Shown here: piece by piece, positions 15,294 to 21,814 of the stretch
How positions within the stretch are numbered: position 1 is the first letter of the stretch
Layout: each line of letters opens with the position of its first letter
DNA from: CAZOSF01 sp964582415
Lineage (GTDB): Bacteria > Bacteroidota > Bacteroidia > Flavobacteriales > Flavobacteriaceae
Direction of reading: 5' to 3'
DNA length: 35,766 bases
NCBI GenBank assembly: GCA_964582415.1
Contig: CAZOSF010000016.1
Coordinates: 1-35,766 of the forward strand
The notes under the pieces: model-generated
The model's database searches: none
Told to the model about the DNA's origin: nothing
The model's input: the letters and a program-made list of their open reading frames with translations, nothing else
Position numbers and translations under genes: made by a program

Positions 15294-15977
15294 ATGAAGA
15301 AAAAAGACATTAAAATTTTGTTAGTGGATGATGAACCGGATATTCTTGAGATAATCGGGTACAACCTTTCCGCTGAAGGCTATCAAATCTTTACTGCCGA
15401 AAACGGGATAGAAGCACTGGAAGAGGCCAGGAAACATACACCAAACTTGATCATCTTGGATGTAATGATGCCAGAAATGGATGGGATTGAGGCCTGTGAA
15501 AAACTTCGAAACATTCCCGAATTGTCGGAAACCATTATCACTTTTTTAACTGCTCGTGGTGAGGATTACTCTCAAGTGGCAGGTTTTGAAGCAGGCGCCG
15601 ATGACTATATTACCAAACCCATTAAACCAAAGGTATTGGTGAGCAAGGTAAAAGCCCTTTTGCGCCGATTCAAGGAGCCTGAAAAAGTAGAGGCCAATAT
15701 CAAATTGGGCAATTTGACCATCAATAGGGAAGAATATAAAATCCTGAAGGGAAAAGAAGAAATCATTTTACCCCGTAAAGAATTTGAATTATTAGCTTTG
15801 TTGGCGTCCAAACCAGGAAAGGTCTTCAAGCGGGAAGATATCTTAGATGCTGTTTGGGGAAATGAAGTCGTAGTGGGAGGAAGAACTATCGACGTTCATA
15901 TCCGAAAACTTCGTGAAAAAATTGGGGACGACCGATTTAAAACGGTAAAAGGCGTGGGCTATAAGTTTGTGGTTTAA
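15294..15977 (+). CDS. Response regulator, PhoB/OmpR type
   Basis: This is a 227-residue DNA-binding response regulator. The receiver domain shows the acidic pair DDEPD (11-15), phospho-acceptor Asp56 in LDVMMPEMDG, the switch threonine near 86 (FLTARGED) and Lys108 in ITKPIKPK. The C-terminal winged-helix domain ends with the typical GGRTIDVHIRKLREKIGDD and VKGVGYKFV. It overlaps the histidine kinase start by one base (TAATG), so the two form an operon. The pair most resembles PhoB/PhoR. In flavobacteria such pairs are often annotated as phosphate regulators, but no phosphate transport genes are nearby to support that here. Confidence 0.93.
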   Translation: MKKKDIKILLVDDEPDILEIIGYNLSAEGYQIFTAENGIEALEEARKHTPNLIILDVMMPEMDGIEACEKLRNIPELSETIITFLTARGEDYSQVAGFEAGADDYITKPIKPKVLVSKVKALLRRFKEPEKVEANIKLGNLTINREEYKILKGKEEIILPRKEFELLALLASKPGKVFKREDILDAVWGNEVVVGGRTIDVHIRKLREKIGDDRFKTVKGVGYKFVV

Positions 15978-17020
15978 TGGCAGAAATGTTTAAAAGAACA
16001 TACCGGTTTGCAGGGTATACCTCTACGTATATTACACTCTTCCTAACAGCTTTGTTAGGAGTTTTTTTTTATGTAGAAGGGACTTTCAATTATTGGTGGC
16101 TCCTACTATTTTTCGGGATCTGTTATTCCGTTTCCTTTTTGGTCATCCAATACCGTGTTGAAAAGTTTATCTATAAGCAGGTTAAGAAAATATACAACGA
16201 CGTAAAGCTTCTAGATGCAAGCACCTTCGACAAGAGGCCAATAACTACCGATATGACCACGCTTACACGGGAAGTAGAGCGCTTTGCAGAAGACAAAAAG
16301 TTGGAAATCGAGACCCTTAAGGACCGAGAGAATTATCGTAAGGAATTTATGGGGAATGTTTCCCATGAGCTCAAAACGCCACTGTTTACTGTTCAGGGGT
16401 ATATCCTAACCTTGCTAGACGGAGCCATGAAGGATAAAACCGTTCGAAAAAAATACCTGCAACGAGCCAACAAGGGGGTAGAGCGACTCATTTATATCGT
16501 CAAGGATCTTGACATGATTACAAAGCTTGAGACGGGGGATCTAACGCTTTACAAAGAGGATTTCAATATCATAGAATTGGTTCAGAATGTGTTCGACTTA
16601 TTGGAAATGAAGGCGACCAGAAAGAATATTACCCTCACCTTTGATAGGGAGTATACCGACAGTATTATGGTACATGCAGATCGGGAGCGCATTCAGCAGG
16701 TACTTACCAACTTAATCGAAAATTCAATCAAATACGGGAAAATGGAAGGTACTACGGAAGTAAGTATCGAGAACCTAATCCGTAACAAGGTCATTCTTCG
16801 TGTAACCGACAATGGCGAAGGTATTGAAGAAGAACATATTCCAAGGTTGTTTGAACGCTTTTTTCGTGTAGATAAAAGTGGTTCTAGAAAAGTAGGAGGG
16901 AGTGGATTGGGTCTCTCAATCGTTAAACACCTTGTGGAAGCCCATAATGAAAAAATTTACGTTGAAAGTCAGTTTGGCGTAGGCTCCGAGTTCTCATTCA
17001 CCCTTGAAAAGAGTAAATAA
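15977..17020 (+). CDS. Sensor histidine kinase, PhoR-like
   Basis: This 347-residue membrane kinase is the partner of the upstream response regulator. It has two N-terminal transmembrane helices (about 16-33 and 39-58) with almost no extracytoplasmic loop, so it may sense a membrane or protein signal rather than a soluble ligand. The catalytic core shows the H box NVSHELKTPL (phospho-acceptor His130), N box NLIENSIKYG, G1 box DNGEGI, F box FERFFRVD and G2 box GSGLGLSI. A second ATG three codons downstream (MFKRTYRF) is a possible start. The final 27 bases overlap the convergent glycosyltransferase gene. The operon partner is certain; the signal is unknown. Confidence 0.92.
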   Translation: MAEMFKRTYRFAGYTSTYITLFLTALLGVFFYVEGTFNYWWLLLFFGICYSVSFLVIQYRVEKFIYKQVKKIYNDVKLLDASTFDKRPITTDMTTLTREVERFAEDKKLEIETLKDRENYRKEFMGNVSHELKTPLFTVQGYILTLLDGAMKDKTVRKKYLQRANKGVERLIYIVKDLDMITKLETGDLTLYKEDFNIIELVQNVFDLLEMKATRKNITLTFDREYTDSIMVHADRERIQQVLTNLIENSIKYGKMEGTTEVSIENLIRNKVILRVTDNGEGIEEEHIPRLFERFFRVDKSGSRKVGGSGLGLSIVKHLVEAHNEKIYVESQFGVGSEFSFTLEKSK

Positions 17021-18055
17021 TTCATCATAAGGAGTTTCAAACTTGAACTCTTTCAATCCACTGAAGTTTTCCACCTTCTTTAATTGCTCGATACTAAATT
17101 CTTCTTGGGCACAACTTGGTACAATACCTTTGTCATGTAGTTCTTTCGCCAAGTATTTTTGTTCAAATTGCCCTGGAGTGGGTATAAAAAAGGCCTTTTT
17201 CTCTAGAGCGGCCAAATCCATTAATGTAGTGTATCCCGATCTTGAAATGACCACATGGCTTTCGTTGATAGCCTTCTCAAGTAAGGATGATGTGAGATAA
17301 TTTACAATGGTGAGATTGTTTTTTTGATAGGTCTCGATTTTCCCTTCCACGACTCCGCGAACCATTAAAACAGATGAATCGATACCGGATAATTCTTCCA
17401 TTAATCGAACTTCCAAAAGGGTACGCTGAGGTTCCGGACCAGAAAGCAAAACAAGATAGTCGTATTTTATATCAAGTTGTGAGGATTTCATCCTACTTAA
17501 TGGACCGATATAAGTTAATGGAAAATCAACTTTTTTAGGATGACCGAGCATGCCACTTAAGTTGGGCTCGCCTTCCAAATCGGGGACCCAACAGGCGTCG
17601 TATTTCTTGATAATTTCCTGATGCATCTTGCTACTGAAATAGGAGGTATTTCCACTCAATACGTTTACCTGATGTGTGATAAATACAGAAGGCACTTTCT
17701 TGCTGCGCACGCCCATACGGTTATCGGAAATAATTCCGTGAATGAGCCCCTCTTTCACCAGTTGTTTAACCACTTTTCGCTCGGCTTCCATGGTTTTTTT
17801 TATGTGAGGAAGCTTGAGGAAGAGTTTAAATTTAAAAAGTTCCCCTTTTTTTGGGTAAGTAATGTCATATCCAGGGAGTGCGATACTGGGTAATTCGGGA
17901 AATTCCTTTTTCAACAATTCCAAAGCCCCACCATCGCTTCCAAGAAGGACATTAAATTCACGATCGAGCAAAGCACGAATTGTTGGGATACATCGGGTGG
18001 CATGGCCTAAACCCCAATGGAGTGGAGCGACTAATATGGTTTTTTTCGATTTCAA
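16994..18055 (-). CDS. MurG-like glycosyltransferase (GT-B fold)
   Basis: This 353-residue protein resembles the GT28/MurG-like group of UDP-sugar transferases. It begins with APLHWGLGHATRCIPTIRAL (about 10-29), the glycine-rich acceptor loop of GT-B enzymes. The C-terminal half carries VVISRSGYTTLMDLAALEKKAFFIPTPGQFEQ-type donor-site features (S-R-S-G, then P-T-P-G-Q-x-E-Q). Donor and acceptor are unknown. The only reasonable start is a TTG at 18055: the next upstream in-frame codons reach a stop without an ATG, and family members start just before this loop. A -7 element lies 40 bases upstream. The 3' end overlaps the histidine kinase gene by 27 bases on the opposite strand. Confidence 0.82.
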   Translation of the reverse strand: MKSKKTILVAPLHWGLGHATRCIPTIRALLDREFNVLLGSDGGALELLKKEFPELPSIALPGYDITYPKKGELFKFKLFLKLPHIKKTMEAERKVVKQLVKEGLIHGIISDNRMGVRSKKVPSVFITHQVNVLSGNTSYFSSKMHQEIIKKYDACWVPDLEGEPNLSGMLGHPKKVDFPLTYIGPLSRMKSSQLDIKYDYLVLLSGPEPQRTLLEVRLMEELSGIDSSVLMVRGVVEGKIETYQKNNLTIVNYLTSSLLEKAINESHVVISRSGYTTLMDLAALEKKAFFIPTPGQFEQKYLAKELHDKGIVPSCAQEEFSIEQLKKVENFSGLKEFKFETPYDELFTLFKGE

Positions 18056-18095
18056 TGGTTCAGGTCTTCCCTTCCTTTATCGATTTGCACAAAAA

Positions 18096-18103
18096 CAAAA
18101 GTA
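18096..18103 (-). promoter_or_regulatory. -7 element (TACTTTTG) for the MurG-like gene
   Basis: The minus strand reads TACTTTTG, a full TAnnTTTG match, 40 bases before the TTG start codon at 18055. Confidence 0.5.
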
Positions 18104-18166
18104 ACCATTCTTACTACACATATATATTTCCGTAATTTTACCGAAATTTTAAAGAACGGTTACCTA

Positions 18167-18847
18167 GTGGGGAGTAAAAACAAATTGAAACGGTTTAAGG
18201 AAAACGAAACCTTTGCTAATGTCCTTCAGCCAAAGAGGAGTACCTTATTGAACGAGGAATTTTCCCAAAAGGGAGTGTGGGGCTCCTCTTTCTTTCACAA
18301 CGATCACCCAATTGTTTTGGAATTAGGCTGCGGAAAAGGAGAGTATACGGTCGATTTGGCTCGAAAATATCCCAATAAAAACTTCATAGGTATTGATATA
18401 AAAGGGGCCCGTCTTTGGAGGGGAGCGAAGACGGCTATGGAAGAAGGTCTGTCGAACGTTGGTTTTCTACGCACGCAGATCGAACTTTTGGAACATTGTT
18501 TTGCGATACACGAAGTGGATGAAATCTGGATTACCTTTCCAGATCCACAGATAAAATACAAGCGGACGAAACATCGTTTGACCAATCAGGAATTTTTAGA
18601 TCGCTATCGTAAAGTACTAAAACCGAATGGTTTGATACATCTTAAAACCGATAGTGAATTTATGCATGGCTATACACTTGGACTCTTGCATGGCCTCGGA
18701 GAAGAAATTGACTATGCCCATCACGACGTTTATGGAAGCACGGGTGCTCCAGAAGTGGTGACGTCGATTCAGACGTTTTATGAGTCCCAATACCTAGAAA
18801 AAGGAAAGAAAATCACATATACCCGTTTTAAGTTAGCTCGTAAATAA
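18167..18847 (+). CDS. trmB: tRNA (guanine-N7)-methyltransferase
   Basis: TrmB methylates N7 of guanine 46 in the variable loop of tRNAs using S-adenosylmethionine. The protein has 226 residues. It shows the SAM-binding ELGCGKGEYTVDLA (about 51-64), FIGIDIKGARLWRG, the catalytic and specificity motif TFPDPQIKYKRTKHRL, and LKTDSEFM. The start codon is GTG (18167); the translated N-terminus MGSKNKLKRFKENETF matches what I recall of flavobacterial TrmB, so the GTG is accepted. The LysE-type gene begins 29 bases downstream on the same strand. Confidence 0.94.
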   Translation: MGSKNKLKRFKENETFANVLQPKRSTLLNEEFSQKGVWGSSFFHNDHPIVLELGCGKGEYTVDLARKYPNKNFIGIDIKGARLWRGAKTAMEEGLSNVGFLRTQIELLEHCFAIHEVDEIWITFPDPQIKYKRTKHRLTNQEFLDRYRKVLKPNGLIHLKTDSEFMHGYTLGLLHGLGEEIDYAHHDVYGSTGAPEVVTSIQTFYESQYLEKGKKITYTRFKLARK

Positions 18848-18876
18848 TTGCTATCTTCACTTGGAAACCTTCCCGG

Positions 18877-19503
18877 ATGTCCATACTCGTTAATTTTATC
18901 ATAGGTTTTGTGGCTGCCCTTATCGGGGTTATTCCACCCGGCCTGTTAAATATGACAGCAGCCAAGATTAGTATGAATCAAGGGAGAAAGGTGGCATTAC
19001 TTTTTTCAACAGGGGTATTTATAACTATTTCGATACAAACCTTAGCTGCGCTGATTTTTGCACGGTATCTCGATCGGCATCCAGAAGTGGTTGACATTCT
19101 TCAAGAAGTCGCACTGGGCATCTTCATATGTCTTACCCTGTATTTCTTTTTTATCGCTAAAGATTCCAGAAGGGAGGTGCCCAGAGAAATGGAACACTCC
19201 AAGACCAATCGGTTTTTCTACGGAATTTTTCTTGCCTCGCTTAATTTATTGCCCATTCCGTATTGGGTGTATATCAGTATCACATTTTCCTCATTTGGGT
19301 GGTTCTCCTTTGATCACCTGCCTTTACTGAGCACAGTACTTGGATCAGGCCTGGGTAGCTTCGTGATGTTATTTATCTACGCACAGTATTTTCGAAGGAA
19401 AAATGGAAGAAGTCTATTCCATCTTAATATGAACTATGTAATTGGCTTTATCACTGCATTGATTTCCATAATTACTGCCATAAAAGTATTTCAGCATCTA
19501 TGA
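18877..19503 (+). CDS. LysE family transporter
   Basis: This 208-residue membrane protein matches the LysE/RhtB exporter family by length, six predicted helices and the N-terminal signature GFVAALIGVIPPGLLNMTAAK (residues about 10-30), which contains the family's proline-glycine turn. LysE-type carriers export amino acids or similar small molecules; the substrate here is unknown. Its stop overlaps the start of the alkyltransferase-like gene (ATGA), so those two are translationally coupled. It probably shares a transcript with trmB. Confidence 0.85.
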   Translation: MSILVNFIIGFVAALIGVIPPGLLNMTAAKISMNQGRKVALLFSTGVFITISIQTLAALIFARYLDRHPEVVDILQEVALGIFICLTLYFFFIAKDSRREVPREMEHSKTNRFFYGIFLASLNLLPIPYWVYISITFSSFGWFSFDHLPLLSTVLGSGLGSFVMLFIYAQYFRRKNGRSLFHLNMNYVIGFITALISIITAIKVFQHL

Positions 19504-19841
19504 CCTCAGAGGCTAGTTTTTTTGAGCGGGTATATGCTATCGCGCAGCAAATTCCATATGGTCGCGTTACCAGTTATGGAGCCATCGCAAATTATTTAGG
19601 AGCGGCAGGAAGCGCCCGAATGGTGGGATGGGCCATGAATGCCTCCCATGGACGGCCTGAAGTACCTGCCCATCGTGTGGTGAATCGCAAGGGGCTACTA
19701 ACAGGGAAGCATCATTTTGAAGGGACGAACCTCATGCAACAATTGCTCGAAAGTGAAGGGATAACGGTCATAGATAATCAAATTCAGAACTTCGAATCGC
19801 TTTTTTGGGATCCTGCTAGGGAACTCGATTTCGAGTTGTAA
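19500..19841 (+). CDS. Alkyltransferase-like protein (ATL, MGMT fold without catalytic Cys)
   Basis: This 113-residue protein has the DNA-binding domain of O6-alkylguanine-DNA alkyltransferase: IPYGRVTSYGAIA (about 18-30) and the helix-turn-helix with arginine finger SARMVGWAMN (38-47). The active-site motif PCHR is replaced by PAHR (Ala57). Without the acceptor cysteine it cannot accept an alkyl group. Alkyltransferase-like proteins of this kind bind O6-alkylguanine and direct the lesion to nucleotide excision repair. The length matches short ATL proteins that lack the N-terminal MGMT domain. It overlaps the LysE-type gene by four bases. Confidence 0.88.
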   Translation: MTSEASFFERVYAIAQQIPYGRVTSYGAIANYLGAAGSARMVGWAMNASHGRPEVPAHRVVNRKGLLTGKHHFEGTNLMQQLLESEGITVIDNQIQNFESLFWDPARELDFEL

Positions 19842-19894
19842 ATTTCAAATCTTAAAAGGTTATAAAAGTAACAGACGAAAAGAAGGAGATGCTG

Positions 19895-19902
19895 TATATT
19901 TG
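19895..19902 (+). promoter_or_regulatory. -7 element (TATATTTG) for mrp-nfuA
   Basis: TATATTTG is a full TAnnTTTG match, 28 bases before the mrp ATG at 19930. It overlaps an in-frame TTG at 19900, which therefore cannot be the translation start from this promoter. Confidence 0.55.
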
Positions 19903-19929
19903 CACTTTAGAATTAGTCTAAATTTTGCC

Positions 19930-21066
19930 ATGAAATTCAATAAAAAAGACATCCTTGCAGCTCTTGAAACCATTTCACTTCCTGGGGAAGGGAAGAATAT
20001 GGTAGAGAGTGGCGCCGTTACCAACGTGGTTACGTTTGCCGAAGAAATCATAGTTGACGTGAAAATTGCTACCCCAGCCATGCATATTAAAAAACGGGTG
20101 GAGCAAGATATCATCAAGGTGATTCATGAAAAGATTTCCAGCGTAGCGGAAGTGGTGGTGAACATTAAAGTAGAAGCGCCACAACAGCCACAGAATCCAA
20201 ATTTGATCAAAGGGAAGCCCATTCCAGGGATTCAGAATATCATTGCTGTAGCCTCCGGAAAAGGTGGGGTGGGTAAGTCTACCGTTACCGCAAATCTTGC
20301 AGTGACTTTGGCAAATATGGGATTCAAGGTGGGAGTTCTGGATGCAGATATTTATGGACCTTCCATTCCAATTATGTTCGACGTGGCCCATGAGCGTCCC
20401 TATTCTGTGGAAGTGGACGGGAAGAGTAAGATGCAGCCCATTGAAAACTATGGAATAAAGATCTTGTCGATCGGGTTTTTTACCCAGCCCAATCAAGCGG
20501 TAATCTGGAGAGGTCCCATGGCTGCCAAAGCACTGAACCAATTGATTTTTGATGCGGCTTGGGGCGAATTAGACTTTCTTCTTATCGACCTACCTCCTGG
20601 TACAGGAGATATTCATTTAAGTATCATGCAATCATTGCCCATTACTGGGGCGGTGGTGGTAAGTACACCACAAAATGTGGCATTGGCCGATGCTCGTAAA
20701 GGTGTGGCCATGTTCCAACAAGAAAATATATTGGTGCCTGTATTGGGGATCGTAGAGAATATGTCGTATTTCACACCAGCGGAATTACCCGACAATAAGT
20801 ATTATATCTTCGGAAAGGAAGGTGCTAAGAATTTGGCAGAAGACCTCGAAGTCCCATTCCTTGGTGAAATCCCATTGGTACAAAGCATTCGAGAGGCAGG
20901 CGATGTAGGACGACCAGCGGCATTACAGGCAGATTCGCCAATCGAAAAGGCATTTGAGGAAGTGACCAAAAATGTGGTTTCCCAAACAGTACTCCGAAAT
21001 GAAAACCTCCCTCCAACAGAGGCGATTAAGATTACCACCATGGCAGGTTGCAGTGCGGTAAAATAA
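19930..21066 (+). CDS. mrp: Mrp/ApbC-type P-loop ATPase for Fe-S cluster delivery
   Basis: This 378-residue Mrp/NBP35-family ATPase acts as a carrier for iron-sulfur clusters in the cytoplasm. An N-terminal MIP18-like (DUF59) domain covers about 1-80 (ILAALETISLPGEGKNMVESG). It is followed by the deviant Walker A GKGGVGKST (110-118), GVLDADIYGPS and the Walker B region LLIDLPPGTGD. At the position where ApbC carries the cluster-bridging CxxC, this protein reads MSYFTPAEL (about 277-285) with no cysteine. I recall the same replacement in other Bacteroidota. The ATG at 19930 is chosen over a TTG at 19900 that lies inside the -7 element. nfuA starts six bases downstream. Confidence 0.92.
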   Translation: MKFNKKDILAALETISLPGEGKNMVESGAVTNVVTFAEEIIVDVKIATPAMHIKKRVEQDIIKVIHEKISSVAEVVVNIKVEAPQQPQNPNLIKGKPIPGIQNIIAVASGKGGVGKSTVTANLAVTLANMGFKVGVLDADIYGPSIPIMFDVAHERPYSVEVDGKSKMQPIENYGIKILSIGFFTQPNQAVIWRGPMAAKALNQLIFDAAWGELDFLLIDLPPGTGDIHLSIMQSLPITGAVVVSTPQNVALADARKGVAMFQQENILVPVLGIVENMSYFTPAELPDNKYYIFGKEGAKNLAEDLEVPFLGEIPLVQSIREAGDVGRPAALQADSPIEKAFEEVTKNVVSQTVLRNENLPPTEAIKITTMAGCSAVK

Positions 21067-21072
21067 GTTAGG

Positions 21073-21312
21073 ATGAAAGACCAAGAACTAATTGCAAAGG
21101 TAGAGGCAGCCCTAGATGAAATCCGGCCTTTTCTTCAAAGTGATGGAGGGGATATTTCTCTTGTATCCATTGAAGAGGGAAAAAAGGTAACGGTTCAACT
21201 GATGGGCGCCTGCGTGGGCTGTTCGGTGAATCAAATGACATTGAAGAGCGGTGTGGAAATGACCATAAAAAAACACGCTCCCGAGATCGAGAGCGTGGTA
21301 AATATTAGTTAA
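21073..21312 (+). CDS. NifU C-terminal-domain protein (Nfu-type Fe-S carrier)
   Basis: This is a 79-residue stand-alone Nfu domain, which binds a 4Fe-4S cluster between two subunits and passes it to target proteins. The cluster motif CVGC is at residues 47-50, preceded by the typical FLQSDGGDI (20-28). It follows mrp by six bases and is co-transcribed with it, giving a compact Fe-S delivery operon beside a region full of Fe-S enzymes. Its 3' end contains a hairpin that looks like an intrinsic terminator for the opposite strand. Confidence 0.93.
   Translation: MKDQELIAKVEAALDEIRPFLQSDGGDISLVSIEEGKKVTVQLMGACVGCSVNQMTLKSGVEMTIKKHAPEIESVVNIS
21267..21297 (-). terminator. Minus-strand terminator embedded in the nfu gene
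   Basis: CACGCTC (21274-21280) and GAGCGTG (21291-21297) form a GC-rich 7-bp stem with a ten-base interior that can add two more pairs. Read on the minus strand it is followed by seven T (21267-21273). It lies 112 bases past the end of the HEPN gene and can terminate the nifJ-HEPN transcript. Confidence 0.6.
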
Positions 21313-21408
21313 TTTTCTCACGTAACCTGAGCGCCGAAGTACGGCAAATCAATGGAAGCCAAGGCCCGTTCGTGGCCCTGAAACTACACTGAATCATGAA
21401 ATAGGCTA

Positions 21409-21789
21409 CTATTGGATCTCATTCTCTTCCCTAAGGAAAGAATCCAAGTCGTTGGCTGCTTGAAAGCAGTGGCTTACTTTAGATACTTCATTACAGTAAC
21501 GAGCGTTGCCTAATTTTACATGCTGACAACTAAAATCACTCAGACTTATTTTTTCAAATCGAGGATTAATCTCGCGACAGGCTTGGTAGAGGTCACCGAT
21601 AGAGTCATGCTGATCGATTTCCACACCATTTTTTAATAAGTATCCTTTTAAATAACTTTCCACAGCGAACTGGGCGTTCTTGCACACCAAGTAAGATACT
21701 ACATCTTCTTCGGGTTTAAAGAGCTCCCGGTTCGCATCGCTTAATCTAGCATAGCCTTCTTTGTATAACTCACGGGATTTGGCTTCCAT
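21409..21789 (-). CDS. HEPN domain-containing protein
   Basis: This 126-residue, mostly helical protein matches the HEPN family (PF05168-like): an N-terminal YKEGYARLSDA, a central helix QFAVESYLKGYLLKNGV and a C-terminal helix HCFQAANDLDSFL. Some HEPN proteins are RNases with an R-x4-6-H motif. Here the nearest candidate is an Arg and His nine residues apart (ARYCNEVSKVSH), so RNase activity is doubtful. No nucleotidyltransferase partner, as in HEPN-MNT toxin-antitoxin pairs, is adjacent. The gene starts 25 bases downstream of nifJ on the same strand and is probably co-transcribed. Its role is unknown. Confidence 0.75.
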   Translation of the reverse strand: MEAKSRELYKEGYARLSDANRELFKPEEDVVSYLVCKNAQFAVESYLKGYLLKNGVEIDQHDSIGDLYQACREINPRFEKISLSDFSCQHVKLGNARYCNEVSKVSHCFQAANDLDSFLREENEIQ

Positions 21790-21814
21790 ATCTTGTGAAT
21801 ATTAAGGTTAGTGC

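Noticed and set aside
19975..20541. 188-codon open frame on the minus strand
   Set aside because: Antisense to mrp, His- and Trp-rich in a way typical of shadow frames.
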